13,691 nucleotides of DNA from Sediminibacterium ginsengisoli (GTDB lineage: Bacteria; Bacteroidota; Bacteroidia; Chitinophagales; Chitinophagaceae), in contig CALPLN020000034.1 in assembly GCA_943324415.2 (NCBI GenBank), forward strand, positions 1 through 13,691, written 5' to 3'. Below, one piece after another: positions 1-8,480 of the stretch. Below the pieces are notes generated by a model. It saw only the letters and a program-made list of their open reading frames with translations. It was not told the origin of the DNA and did not search any database. Position 1 is the stretch's first letter; every line of letters starts with the position of its first letter. Made by a program: the position numbers and the translations under genes.

Positions 1-528
1 ATAAGGCGTTTCAATAAATAATTGCGCTATACTATTGCTATTTACAATTTGTTCTAGGGTTTGAATTTTCTTTTTTCTTTCAGTTGCATCAATAGGTAAG
101 TAGCCATTAAAAGTAAATCCTTGTCCATTAAATCCGCTCCCCATTAAGGACAACAAAATGGACGACGGTCCCATATAGGGCTTTACCGTGGCGCCTAGTT
201 TTTGCGCTGCAGCCACCAATAATTGTCCAGGATCTGCAATGCCTGCGCAGCCCGCTTCGGAAACGATCCCGATAGTTTTTCCAGATTTCAATAGTTGAAT
301 GAACGCGTTTATCTGTGCTTCTTCTACTTGGTGAATGGTAAACCATTGATAGTCGTCGATCACCATTTCCTTCCAAATTTTTTTAAAAAATCTTCTGGTT
401 GTTTTTTCATTCTCTACAAAAAATGCGTCACAGGATTTGATCCAAATTGCAATATCTTTTGGAAGTGCTTCCCAGCCCTCTTCGTGTAGTAACATAGGCA
501 ATAGCAATACCTTTCCTAATGCTTCCAT
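1..528 (-). CDS. RsmI-like SAM-dependent (tetrapyrrole methylase family) methyltransferase, 3' end cut off
   Basis: The first 176 codons are present, starting from ATG at 526-528; the reading frame is still open at the window edge. The family normally uses S-adenosylmethionine, and its best-known member RsmI 2'-O-methylates C1402 of 16S rRNA. Visible signatures are a FVENEKTTRRF block at about residues 37-47, a SEAGCAGIADPG loop at 90-101 (the counterpart of the RsmI SDAGTP-ISDPG motif), a GPSS segment at 120-123, GFTFNGYLP at 137-145, and an IETPY block at 172-176 like the RsmI ESPHR region. The motifs diverge from canonical RsmI, so this is probably the Bacteroidota paralogue rather than the standard enzyme, and the rRNA target is not established. 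Only two bases separate its start from the stop of the EI24 gene, so the two are almost certainly co-transcribed. Confidence 0.82.
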   Translation of the reverse strand, partial: MEALGKVLLLPMLLHEEGWEALPKDIAIWIKSCDAFFVENEKTTRRFFKKIWKEMVIDDYQWFTIHQVEEAQINAFIQLLKSGKTIGIVSEAGCAGIADPGQLLVAAAQKLGATVKPYMGPSSILLSLMGSGFNGQGFTFNGYLPIDATERKKKIQTLEQIVNSNSIAQLFIETPY

Positions 529-530
529 AA

Positions 531-1292
531 TTATTCAGTGTCTTTAATTTCTTGTGTATTAAGATGCGCGGCAACCAATGCATAAAACGGAGCGGTGATC
601 CATCCAATAATCGGGAGTAGGTGTAAAAGATAAAAGACAATACCATTTCCTATTGGTAATCCTTTGTGACGACTCACATAAGCTGCAGCCAAATTTCTAT
701 TGTGCTTTTCTGTAGCCAGACCAAAATCCATCATGGCAAATCCTAAAAAGTAACTTTCCATCAAGATGGTAAACAATGGCGTAAACCATCCCACCACTGG
801 CAATGTACAAACCAATACAATTGGAATGAGGTAAACGGTTTGCCAAAGCATATTATTCAGATTAACTAAGACAGCTCTTGCCACTAGTCTAAAATATTCT
901 CGTTTATTAAAAACAAATGGGACGCCTTGTTGGATAGCAACTATACGTAAATGCAAATAGGCAAATAGGGGTGCAAAGAAAATTAGAAAAAGATACTTGA
1001 ATAAGGCAAAGTAAAAAAGCAATAAAGTAAACCAAAGCCAGAAACTGCCCATGGTGATAAAAAAGCCAAGCCAATTGCTATTCAAGCTATCTATGAATGC
1101 TTTCAAGCCGGTTTTGAGAATGATAGATTCGATGAAAAAACTTGATGTTTGTCCAAAATAATTCATGCCTATGATTAGCAAACTAGTGTAAATCACACCA
1201 GGCACAGCCATCCATTTCCAAAGTTTATTATCTAAAATAAACCGGTGGGCTAAAAAATAAGCTCGGATGGATAATATGAGTTCTTTAAGCAA
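531..1292 (-). CDS. EI24 domain-containing (CysZ-like) inner-membrane protein
   Basis: This 253-residue protein is largely hydrophobic, with membrane segments at about residues 28-46, 73-112, 151-189 and 216-244. The N-terminal block (AHRFILDNKLWKW followed by a PG) and the MMDFG...K-N-R segment at 187-199 are typical of the EI24/CysZ family. Characterised CysZ proteins import sulfate, but nothing here ties this member to sulfur metabolism, and many Bacteroidota homologues are only annotated by domain. The start is TTG at 1290-1292. It is preferred because it gives the usual MLKE-like amino end about 15 residues before the conserved AHRF block, whereas the next ATG (residue 28) would remove that block. 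The gene follows upp by 39 bp and precedes the RsmI-like gene by 2 bp. Confidence 0.85.
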   Translation of the reverse strand: MLKELILSIRAYFLAHRFILDNKLWKWMAVPGVIYTSLLIIGMNYFGQTSSFFIESIILKTGLKAFIDSLNSNWLGFFITMGSFWLWFTLLLFYFALFKYLFLIFFAPLFAYLHLRIVAIQQGVPFVFNKREYFRLVARAVLVNLNNMLWQTVYLIPIVLVCTLPVVGWFTPLFTILMESYFLGFAMMDFGLATEKHNRNLAAAYVSRHKGLPIGNGIVFYLLHLLPIIGWITAPFYALVAAHLNTQEIKDTE

Positions 1293-1295
1293 GGC

Positions 1296-1320
1296 TTCGT
1301 ATTTAAGATGAAGATACGAA
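1296..1320 (-). repeat. Inverted repeat (7-bp arms, 11-nt spacer) just before the EI24 TTG start
   Basis: The arms TTCGTAT (1296-1302) and ATACGAA (1314-1320) are perfectly complementary. The repeat occupies most of the 39-bp gap between upp and the EI24 gene and ends three bases before the TTG start codon. As RNA it could form a weak AT-rich hairpin over the ribosome-binding region; as DNA it could be a protein site. There is no T-tract beside it, so it does not look like an intrinsic terminator. Arms of this length arise readily by chance, so any function is speculative. Confidence 0.3.
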
Positions 1321-1331
1321 TGAACCGGGAT

Positions 1332-1985
1332 CTATGATTGCATTTTAGTGCCAAATGCTAGATCGCCAGCATCTCCCAATCCTGGTACGATATAACTTTG
1401 ATCATTTAAGATAGGATCAATTGCTGCACACCAAATTGGAATATCGGCTCCCAATTCCTTTTCAACATGTTCAATACCTTTTTGACTAGCAATGGTTACA
1501 ACAAGATGAATTTGGGCTGGCTTTTGAGTTTTTAAAATCGCTTGTACCGTTTCTACCAATGATGCACCAGTCGCTAGCATTGGGTCACACAAAATTAAAA
1601 TTCTATTATTCAGGTCAGGGCAGCTTAAATATTCAAGACTGATTTCAAAACTCCCGTCCGGATGATGTTTTCTATAGGCAGATATGAATGCATTGTCTGC
1701 TTTGTCAAAGTAGTTTAACATGCCTTGATGTAACGGCAGCCCAGCTCTTAGGATTGTAGCCAATACGGGTTGCTCTTCTAACAAAGGAGTGGAAGCGACC
1801 CCCAATGGCGTAGTCACATCGACAGTGTTAAAACGCAAGGTCTTACTTAATTCATAGGCGGCAACTTCTCCAATACGCTCTATATTTCTTCTAAAGCGCA
1901 TTCTGTCGTTTTGTACTTGCACATCTCTTAACTCTGCAACCCAATGATTTAGTAAACTATTATTCTTGCTTAAGTCGATAACCAT
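1332..1985 (-). CDS. upp: Uracil phosphoribosyltransferase
   Basis: Upp joins uracil and PRPP to give UMP and pyrophosphate (EC 2.4.2.9), the cytoplasmic pyrimidine-base salvage step. The 217-residue product has the usual family length. It shows the ILRAGLPL segment at 78-85, the PRPP-binding loop CDPMLATGAS at 133-142, and the carboxy-terminal uracil-binding segment YIVPGLGDAGDLAFGT at 198-213. The start is ATG at 1983-1985, preceded on its own strand by an A-rich leader with no clear Shine-Dalgarno sequence, as is common in Bacteroidota. It lies 47 bp after the adenine deaminase gene on the same strand, so the two salvage enzymes are likely made from one message. No separate promoter was recognised in the gap. 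Confidence 0.95.
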   Translation of the reverse strand: MVIDLSKNNSLLNHWVAELRDVQVQNDRMRFRRNIERIGEVAAYELSKTLRFNTVDVTTPLGVASTPLLEEQPVLATILRAGLPLHQGMLNYFDKADNAFISAYRKHHPDGSFEISLEYLSCPDLNNRILILCDPMLATGASLVETVQAILKTQKPAQIHLVVTIASQKGIEHVEKELGADIPIWCAAIDPILNDQSYIVPGLGDAGDLAFGTKMQS

Positions 1986-2032
1986 ATACTTGTTTTAATT
2001 ACTTTTTTTGCGAAAATGCGAATACTATAAAA

Positions 2033-3664
2033 TTAATATAATTTAAATTGGTCTCCATCAAAAAGTCCAAGATCACTCATTTTTATGTGCGGAATCACCA
2101 ATAATGCCATAAAGCTTAGTGTCATAAATGGCGATCCAAGTGCGGTCCCTAATGATTTGGCCATTTTGTCAATTTCAATATAGTCGTTGGCCACCTGATA
2201 TGGATCAGCAGTACTCATCAACCCTGCAACAGGAAGGCCAATTACCTTTGATTCATTGTCATGTACGCAACTGATTCCGCCTTTTTCTTCAACTACCAAG
2301 TTGATTGCTTTTAAAATACTTTCATCGTCTACGCCTACGGCAATGATATTGTGACTATCATGTGCTACGGTTGAAGCAATTGCTCCAGTTGTAAATCCAA
2401 ATGACTGAATGAGTCCGATCTTTGGTTTTGCAGCATGATATCGATTGTAGACAACCACTTTTAATACGTCTTTTTCAACATCCGCAATGATTTCACTGTC
2501 TTGTATAGTTGGCTTTGCCCAGACTAAATTTGTGATAAGTTGTCCGTCTATAGCATGAATCACAGGAACCAATCCGTCTTTAGATGGATAATTTGTAGCG
2601 GACAATCTTAAATCAGCTAATGTAATTGGGTGCGCATTAAATTGATTGAGGGTAGCTGCCTGCACAGGCTGAATCAGTGATTTACCCTCTTTAGCAACCA
2701 ATTGTCCGTCAATATAAGTTTCAATGACTTTAAAATGAACGAGGTCATTTACCAATATTAAATTTGCCGGATCGTTTACTCTTGCGAATCCGGTTGGTAG
2801 TTTATAGTGCAATACTGGGTTGATACAAGCGCACCTTAATACATTGAATAGGTTTATTCCTTTAGCGACTGCTCTAGCACACAATTGATTGATATGGCCT
2901 TCCAATAAACTATCTGGATGTTTATCGTCGCTGCACAACATGACTTTTTTTGGATGGTCATCGATTAATTCATACAAGGCTTCAAAATTCTTTGCAGCAC
3001 TCCCTTCACGAATTAAAATATGCATCCCAAAACTTAATTTATCGACGGCTTCTTCAATCGTAAAACATTCATGATCTGTACTAATCCCTGCTTCAATATA
3101 TTGTTTTGCTAAATCACCCATTAGTCCAGGGGCGTGTCCATCAACGGGCTTCCCAGTTTGATGTGCAGCTTTAATTTTTTTCATGACTTCGGGATCTTGA
3201 TGTAAGACGCCAGGGAAGTTCATCATTTCGCTTAAATAGTAAATATCTGGAGAGGCTAAGAGTGTTGCTGTAGCAGCACTATCAATAGATGCGCCGGCTG
3301 TTTCAAATTGTGTAGCAGGCACGCAGCTTGGTGCGCCAAAGAAAAAATGAAATGGCACTTTCTTGCCATTGTCAATCATGTATTCTACGCCCTCTAATCC
3401 ACAAACATTCGCAATCTCGTGTGGGTCGCTTATTGTTCCAATAGTCCCATGGACCACTGCTAATCTTGCAAAGGAGCTAGGCACAAGCATGCTGCTTTCA
3501 ATATGCACATGGCTGTCAATAAAACCCGGTAAAATATATTGACTTGGGGCTGCTTCACATTCGGTGATGGATACAATGACCCCCTCTTGGATTATGACTG
3601 TTGCTGGATAAATACGTTTGTTGAGTATATCAACATATTGACCCTGTATGGTGGTTGTCTGCAT
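2033..3664 (-). CDS. ade: Adenine deaminase
   Basis: Ade hydrolyses adenine to hypoxanthine and ammonia (EC 3.5.4.2) in purine salvage, using a metal centre in an amidohydrolase fold. The 543-residue protein shows the family's PGFIDSHVHIESSM segment at 46-59, with H52, H54 and E56. It also has DPHEI at 80-84, DGHAPG around H177, STDHECF around H198, and CSDDKH at 244-249. The carboxy-terminal region (residues about 380-543) corresponds to the adenine deaminase C-terminal domain, with GFTTGAIASTVAHDSHN conserved. The set of motifs separates it from other amidohydrolases such as dihydroorotase. Start is ATG at 3662-3664, 21 bp after the DUF5916 gene; upp follows 47 bp later, giving a purine and pyrimidine salvage pair. 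Confidence 0.94.
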   Translation of the reverse strand: MQTTTIQGQYVDILNKRIYPATVIIQEGVIVSITECEAAPSQYILPGFIDSHVHIESSMLVPSSFARLAVVHGTIGTISDPHEIANVCGLEGVEYMIDNGKKVPFHFFFGAPSCVPATQFETAGASIDSAATATLLASPDIYYLSEMMNFPGVLHQDPEVMKKIKAAHQTGKPVDGHAPGLMGDLAKQYIEAGISTDHECFTIEEAVDKLSFGMHILIREGSAAKNFEALYELIDDHPKKVMLCSDDKHPDSLLEGHINQLCARAVAKGINLFNVLRCACINPVLHYKLPTGFARVNDPANLILVNDLVHFKVIETYIDGQLVAKEGKSLIQPVQAATLNQFNAHPITLADLRLSATNYPSKDGLVPVIHAIDGQLITNLVWAKPTIQDSEIIADVEKDVLKVVVYNRYHAAKPKIGLIQSFGFTTGAIASTVAHDSHNIIAVGVDDESILKAINLVVEEKGGISCVHDNESKVIGLPVAGLMSTADPYQVANDYIEIDKMAKSLGTALGSPFMTLSFMALLVIPHIKMSDLGLFDGDQFKLY

Positions 3665-3685
3665 TGTGTTGCTTAGTAAAATGAA

Positions 3686-5902
3686 TTAAAGCCAATAACT
3701 AAGCTTAAAGATAAGTGCTCTATTCTTATTTTTAAATAAAGGATCTGTAAAATAATTATCTGTATACACTAAAAAGAAATCACTCATTGGTTTATAGCGA
3801 TATTGCAATCGGCTATTGATATTGAAATTATTGGCTTGTGTATTGTATTGTATAAAGGTGGTCCAGAATAATTTGGTATTAAAATTATATTCAATTCTTG
3901 GAGCAATTAAAAACAATTTAGTGCTTCCGTATAGACCCGGTAATTGAATTTGGTTGTATTGGGCATTTAGTCTTAAACTTAAATGTGGCTGATCTCTCCA
4001 GTTGATGCCTGCCCCAATACTTTGCACTGTTCCATTGTAAAACTGTCCAAAGGCAAATTCGCTAGCCCAACCAAAAAGTTTTCTCGCATCTGAAGAATAG
4101 CTTAAACCAAATCTGGCATATTGATATTGTGCTGCAGGTAATGGTTCTCCATCAGTAAAGCTAGTGGCGAATAGTAGGTTTGTTATATTATTACTCAAGC
4201 GTAATCTTACATTTGAAGCATTTTTGAAATCGGCCTTCACTTCCATGCCGCTTTCCCATTCGTTAAAAGTATTGTCGGGATTAAAGATGACTGAATTCTG
4301 AGCAGAAGCTTCAATTCTTCCAAGTTTACCTTTTGTCGGCAAAATATTATAGGAAATTTCTGAAAATATATGCTTGAACCCAATCCTAATATTGGTGTCT
4401 CTAATAGCGTCGTAATTATTGATTCGCTGCACAAAGCCCATATCCGTGTAATAATCCTTATCAACATTGGCTAAGTCAAATACAAAACCAAATTTCCTAG
4501 TATTATAACTTCCTCCAGCCTCGTAATAATTATTGAGACTTTGAATGGTTGGCTTAATGGACAGATTGTAATTGGCCCAATAATTAATTGTGCCCTCCGC
4601 ATTAGAATAGTCGAAGCTAACACCGGCATTCCTGCCATATTTATTTAATGGGTTTATTTTTTCTTCTTCTACAGAAATAAAATTTTCACGATTCAAAAAG
4701 TAGCCTTTAATCATCGATCTTTTTAGGACTCTTTTTTGCAATGTAAATGCAGAAAAATTTTCAGGGGCATAATTGCCTTTTCTCCCTGTTTGCATATTCA
4801 TTGCGCCAATCCTTAGATCTGGCGATAAATTTCCAGACAATCTAGCCCCAAATAAAATAGGAATTTTATTGCCATCTTTGTCTAAGCCAATTGTTCTTGA
4901 ATAGAATGGACGAATTGGAGGAATACCAAAACCAGCAAATAAATCTGAGTTCTCTAAAAAGAAGGCCCTTCTTTCTGGTAGGAATATGCTGAATCTTGTT
5001 AGGTTGGTTACTTGATTGTCCACTTCTACTTGCGAGAAGTCAGGATTGACTGTGAGGTCTAAGTTCAACGCTGAATTCAATGCTATTTTAGCATCAAAAC
5101 CTGCATTCCCAGTTGTAGATGATGTGTTTGCTTGATTGTCATCTGTCGCACCTCCTGTTAAATAAGGAAGGAAAATAATATTGTTTGAACTTGCTGGCGG
5201 ATTGGTTTCCCATTGCATCAAACCAGTTAATCCTAAATCATAAGATTTAAAATTGGTAGCCACTTTTGTCCAAGTACTATATTCGAAATTCTTGGCATCA
5301 ATTCGAACAAAATTCACGCCCCAGTTTTTATTTTCTGGATTGTATCGGATGGATTTAAAGGGAATGGCAATCTCTGCGATCCAATAATTGCCATAATCTT
5401 TTGTCATGGAATACCATTTACTATCCCAACTATAATTGATTCCATCACTACTTGATCCGGACAACTGGTCTTCGGATTGAACATTTAATGTACTCAATAC
5501 AAAATAAAATCCATTGGTTTGTTGATTGGTGGGGTCTAGTATAATACCCACGCCATCCATACCATCATGTCCAATATCTCGTTTTAAACTTTTGGTGATC
5601 GCTGTACCACTATCATATACCTTGAAGCCAAAGTAGATGTTTTTGTCATCGAATAAATATTTTACTTCTGTTTGTTTTTTGGCATCACCAATATCATTCG
5701 GAAATTTCTTTTTAAAATTACTCACTGCTTCTACTGTATTCCAAGCTGCCTCGTCCATCACACCATCTAATTTTATGGCTACTTTTGTTTCCTTTATTGT
5801 GAATTTGAATTCACGTTGATTGGGGGCATTGTTTTGTGAAGACCCATTCAATTGAAGGGAAAGTAAAAAAATCAGTACAAAAAGCTTGTGTATTTGGCTC
5901 AT
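3686..5902 (-). CDS. DUF5916 / CBM9-like-domain outer-membrane protein
   Basis: This 738-residue protein begins with a clear Sec signal peptide (basic start, then LFVLIFLLSLQL, residues about 7-18). A family-9 carbohydrate-binding-like domain follows at about 33-235, opening with KLDGVMDEAAW at 44-54. The rest is a long beta-rich region matching DUF5916, with the hallmark blocks QVEVDNQVTNLTRFSIF (291-307) and PERRAFFLEN (309-318). Alternating aromatic strands run to a terminal tryptophan-leucine, as expected for an outer-membrane beta-barrel. No catalytic residues are recognisable. The family is common in Bacteroidota and its substrate is unknown, so sugar binding is inferred only from the domain name. 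It starts 91 bp after trmD, the widest gap in the minus-strand run, and is followed closely by ade. There is no SusC/SusD partner or glycosidase nearby. Confidence 0.88.
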   Translation of the reverse strand: MSQIHKLFVLIFLLSLQLNGSSQNNAPNQREFKFTIKETKVAIKLDGVMDEAAWNTVEAVSNFKKKFPNDIGDAKKQTEVKYLFDDKNIYFGFKVYDSGTAITKSLKRDIGHDGMDGVGIILDPTNQQTNGFYFVLSTLNVQSEDQLSGSSSDGINYSWDSKWYSMTKDYGNYWIAEIAIPFKSIRYNPENKNWGVNFVRIDAKNFEYSTWTKVATNFKSYDLGLTGLMQWETNPPASSNNIIFLPYLTGGATDDNQANTSSTTGNAGFDAKIALNSALNLDLTVNPDFSQVEVDNQVTNLTRFSIFLPERRAFFLENSDLFAGFGIPPIRPFYSRTIGLDKDGNKIPILFGARLSGNLSPDLRIGAMNMQTGRKGNYAPENFSAFTLQKRVLKRSMIKGYFLNRENFISVEEEKINPLNKYGRNAGVSFDYSNAEGTINYWANYNLSIKPTIQSLNNYYEAGGSYNTRKFGFVFDLANVDKDYYTDMGFVQRINNYDAIRDTNIRIGFKHIFSEISYNILPTKGKLGRIEASAQNSVIFNPDNTFNEWESGMEVKADFKNASNVRLRLSNNITNLLFATSFTDGEPLPAAQYQYARFGLSYSSDARKLFGWASEFAFGQFYNGTVQSIGAGINWRDQPHLSLRLNAQYNQIQLPGLYGSTKLFLIAPRIEYNFNTKLFWTTFIQYNTQANNFNINSRLQYRYKPMSDFFLVYTDNYFTDPLFKNKNRALIFKLSYWL

Positions 5903-5920
5903 GAAGGCATATTAGATTGT

Positions 5921-5954
5921 CAAATATCTATATCTTAGACGTAAGATGAGGCAA
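5921..5954 (-). promoter_or_regulatory. Possible promoter for the DUF5916-ade-upp unit
   Basis: Reading the minus strand, a TTG (5954-5952) is followed after 21 bases by TAGATATTTG (5930-5921). This resembles the Bacteroidota arrangement of TTG at -33 and TAnnTTTG at -7, but the TA and TTTG are two bases too far apart. It sits in the widest gap of the minus-strand run, about 20 bases before the ATG, which is where a promoter would be expected. The match is imperfect, so this is a weak call. Confidence 0.25.
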
Positions 5955-5993
5955 CTTTGTTACAAGTTGACAATTGGAGGGTTAAATGGTGTT

Positions 5994-6677
5994 TTAATCA
6001 CGATCAAGTAAATCTGGGCGCCTTGTTTTTGTTCTAATCATTGCTTGTTCGGATCTCCAAACTTCCACTTTCTTTGGGTCACCTTGAAGTAATACGGGTG
6101 GCACTATTAGACCTCTGAAATCGGCTGGCCTAGAATACACAGGCGGGGCTAATAAATTATCCTGAAAAGAATCGGTTAAAGCAGAGGTTTCATCATTCAA
6201 TACCCCTGGAATCAGTCTACCCACCGCGTCCACAATAACTGCAGCAGCCAATTCGCCTCCACTCAATACATAGTCGCCTATCGAAATTTCCTGTGTCACA
6301 TACAATTCTCTAATTCTTTGATCAATGCCTTTATAGTGTCCACAAATGATTAGAATCCTATTTTTTAAGGATAAAGTATTTGCATCTTTTTGTTCGAACC
6401 TTTTACCATCAGGTGTGACAAAAATAATTTCATCAAATGGGCCGCCCTCTTTTTGTAAATCATCTATGGCATTGGCCAATGGCTCACACATGATCACCAT
6501 CCCTGCTCCACCACCATATTGGTAATCATCTACCTGGCCATGCTTGTTGATGGCCCAGTCCCTTAACTGGTGTAATTTAATATGAAGATGCCCTCGCTCT
6601 TGCGCGCGCTTCATAATGCTATGCGCGAATGGGCTTTCAAGTAGCTCTGGAAGTACAGTTAGAATTTCAATGGTCAT
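5994..6677 (-). CDS. trmD: tRNA (guanine37-N1)-methyltransferase
   Basis: TrmD methylates N1 of G37 next to the anticodon using S-adenosylmethionine (EC 2.1.1.228), which prevents +1 frameshifting. The 227-residue protein is of normal length. SPOUT-knot motifs are visible: YGGGAGM at 54-60, CGHYKGIDQR at 112-121 and EISIGDYVLSGGE at 130-142. R154 (in GRLIPGVL) and D169 (in LTDSF) fall at the same numbers as the known catalytic residues of the E. coli enzyme. Start is ATG at 6675-6677. In many bacteria trmD sits with rpsP, rimM and rplS; none of these is here. It instead follows an S4-domain RNA-binding gene by 19 bp. Confidence 0.96.
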   Translation of the reverse strand: MTIEILTVLPELLESPFAHSIMKRAQERGHLHIKLHQLRDWAINKHGQVDDYQYGGGAGMVIMCEPLANAIDDLQKEGGPFDEIIFVTPDGKRFEQKDANTLSLKNRILIICGHYKGIDQRIRELYVTQEISIGDYVLSGGELAAAVIVDAVGRLIPGVLNDETSALTDSFQDNLLAPPVYSRPADFRGLIVPPVLLQGDPKKVEVWRSEQAMIRTKTRRPDLLDRD

Positions 6678-6696
6678 GGCACAAAGATAATCGAGA

Positions 6697-7092
6697 TTAG
6701 TCCAAAAAATCGCCTAAATCTCGACGGTTCTTTTTAGTTGGCCGGCCAATTTTACTCAAACGCTTTCCTGTTTGAAAAGTAGCTGCCACTTGCCTTACTC
6801 TTTCTAATTCTTCTACAGGAGTTAGGTCTTCATAATACTTAACGGCCTCCGCGTAAGCAAGGCGGCCGTCCAATAGCTGAGTGACTTTTAAGATCCAATT
6901 TTTATGTTCTGTTCTGGCTTCGTAGACATCTCCAATAACGACATTGCGGGAAGCTTTTACGCTTTCCCCTTGAAGTTTTACTCGACCTTTTTCAATCGCT
7001 TCTGTGGCAAGACTTCTTGACTTAAAGACACGAATAGACCACAAGTATTTATCGAGTCTTAGTTTTTCTTTCTTTACTTCTGGCGTAGACAT
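6697..7092 (-). CDS. S4-domain RNA-binding protein, HslR/Hsp15-like
   Basis: The 131-residue protein carries an S4 RNA-binding domain at about residues 11-60, beginning RLDKYLWSIRVFKSRSLA and running through EKGRVKLQGE and KASRNVVIGD. It ends in a basic tail (GKRLSKIGRPTKKNRRDL, about 108-125). This is the layout of the HslR/Hsp15 family; E. coli Hsp15 binds 50S subunits carrying a stranded nascent chain. The ribosome-rescue role is inferred from the family, not shown here. Start is ATG at 7090-7092, only 6 bp after the M20 dipeptidase, with trmD 19 bp further on. Two translation-related genes are thus adjacent in what looks like one operon. Confidence 0.87.
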   Translation of the reverse strand: MSTPEVKKEKLRLDKYLWSIRVFKSRSLATEAIEKGRVKLQGESVKASRNVVIGDVYEARTEHKNWILKVTQLLDGRLAYAEAVKYYEDLTPVEELERVRQVAATFQTGKRLSKIGRPTKKNRRDLGDFLD

Positions 7093-7098
7093 GGTTCC

Positions 7099-8466
7099 TT
7101 ATTTTTTCTCTGCAAAAAATTGATGGAAATAAGGAATGGTTTCAATGCCTTTATAGAAATTTACGATATCGTATTTTTCATTAGGGCTGTGTAAATTATC
7201 ACTGTCTAAACCAAAGCCCATGAATACAATTTTTAATCCAAGCTCTTGTTCAAATAAAGAACAAATTGGGATACTGCCGCCACCTCTTACTGGTATTGGT
7301 TCTTTGCCAAACACCTTTGTAATCGCTTTTGCTGCACTTTGGTATTCATGTGAATCAATTGGTGTGATATAGGGTTCACCACCATGGTGTTCAAATGCAG
7401 TAACAGTTACATTGTTTGGTGCAATGGACTTAAAGTAGTTTAACACTTTTTCAGTAATCACTTTAGAAGACTGATTCGGTACCAATCTGCAAGAAATTTT
7501 TGCAAATGCCTTAGAAGGTAAAACTGTCTTAGCACCTTCACCTGTATAACCACCCCAAATGCCATTGACTTCTAGAGTTGGTCTTATTCCTGTTCTTTCG
7601 TTTGTACTATATCCTTTTTCGCCCCAAACATTCTCAATGCCTAAGTCTTGCATAAACTCTTTTTCGTCAAATGGTGCTTCTGCCATTTTAGCTCGTTCTG
7701 CAGCACTAGATTCTATCACGTCGTCATAAAATCCCGGAATAGTGATATGGTTGTTTTCATCGTGGCAAGCAGCAATCATTTTTGATAAAATCGTAATTGG
7801 GTTGGCCACTGCACCACCATAAACGCCACTATGTAAATCTCTATTTGGCCCAGTGACTTCTATCTCGATATAACTCAATCCTCTTACGCCAATATCTATA
7901 GAAGGAGTATCCATGCTAATCATAGCAGTATCACTAATCAAAATCACATCTGCTTTAAGTAATGCCTTATTCGCTTTAACAAAACTGGCTAAGTTCGGAC
8001 TTCCGATTTCCTCTTCCCCTTCAATGACAAACTTGATATTGGTGCACATGGTATTGGTCTTGGTCATCATTTCTAGTGCTTTCACATGCATATAAAATTG
8101 CCCCTTGTCATCACATGCACCTCGAGCAAAAATTTTGCCATCAATGATGGTTGGCTCAAATGGACCGCTATTCCAAAGTTCTAAAGGATCTGCTGGCTGT
8201 ACATCATAATGTCCATAAACCAATACGGTTGGGAAACTTGGGTCAGCTATGATTTCTCCATATACAATAGGATGCCCTTCGGTTTCATAGATGGTAGCCA
8301 CTTGTGCACCTGCATCTGTTAATGATTTGGCAACTGCTTTAGCACATGCTTGCATGTCTGCATTGTGTTCCGATTTGGCACTAACACTAGGTATGCGTAA
8401 TAAATCTAATAATTCTGTTAAAAAACGATCTTTATTTTCTTCTTGAAAAACTTTCCATTCGTTCAT
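7099..8466 (-). CDS. M20-family metallo-dipeptidase (CNDP/PepV-like)
   Basis: This 455-residue cytoplasmic peptidase has the full two-metal site of family M20. H86 and D88 lie in GHYDVQP, bridging D119 in ACDDKG, catalytic base E152 with ligand E153 in EGEEEIGS, D179 in ISDT and H426 in DNLHSPNE. H212 in DLHSG is the conserved residue contributed across the dimer in this family. The dimerisation (lid) domain lies at about residues 190-360. The family cleaves dipeptides and related amides; the exact substrate cannot be read from sequence. There is no signal peptide. Start is ATG at 8464-8466, 14 bp after the CDF exporter. It may simply be a co-transcribed housekeeping peptidase; no peptide-uptake genes are near. 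Confidence 0.93.
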   Translation of the reverse strand: MNEWKVFQEENKDRFLTELLDLLRIPSVSAKSEHNADMQACAKAVAKSLTDAGAQVATIYETEGHPIVYGEIIADPSFPTVLVYGHYDVQPADPLELWNSGPFEPTIIDGKIFARGACDDKGQFYMHVKALEMMTKTNTMCTNIKFVIEGEEEIGSPNLASFVKANKALLKADVILISDTAMISMDTPSIDIGVRGLSYIEIEVTGPNRDLHSGVYGGAVANPITILSKMIAACHDENNHITIPGFYDDVIESSAAERAKMAEAPFDEKEFMQDLGIENVWGEKGYSTNERTGIRPTLEVNGIWGGYTGEGAKTVLPSKAFAKISCRLVPNQSSKVITEKVLNYFKSIAPNNVTVTAFEHHGGEPYITPIDSHEYQSAAKAITKVFGKEPIPVRGGGSIPICSLFEQELGLKIVFMGFGLDSDNLHSPNEKYDIVNFYKGIETIPYFHQFFAEKK

Positions 8467-8480
8467 AATCGGCTAATTTT

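Noticed and set aside
128..376. 82-codon minus-strand frame inside the RsmI-like gene
   Set aside because: It overlaps a clearly recognisable methyltransferase in another frame of the same strand, and its arginine- and serine-rich translation has no recognisable motif.
5952..5969. Inverted repeat CAACTT/AAGTTG downstream of trmD considered as a terminator
   Set aside because: The 6-bp stem has no following T-tract on the minus strand, so it does not qualify as an intrinsic terminator.
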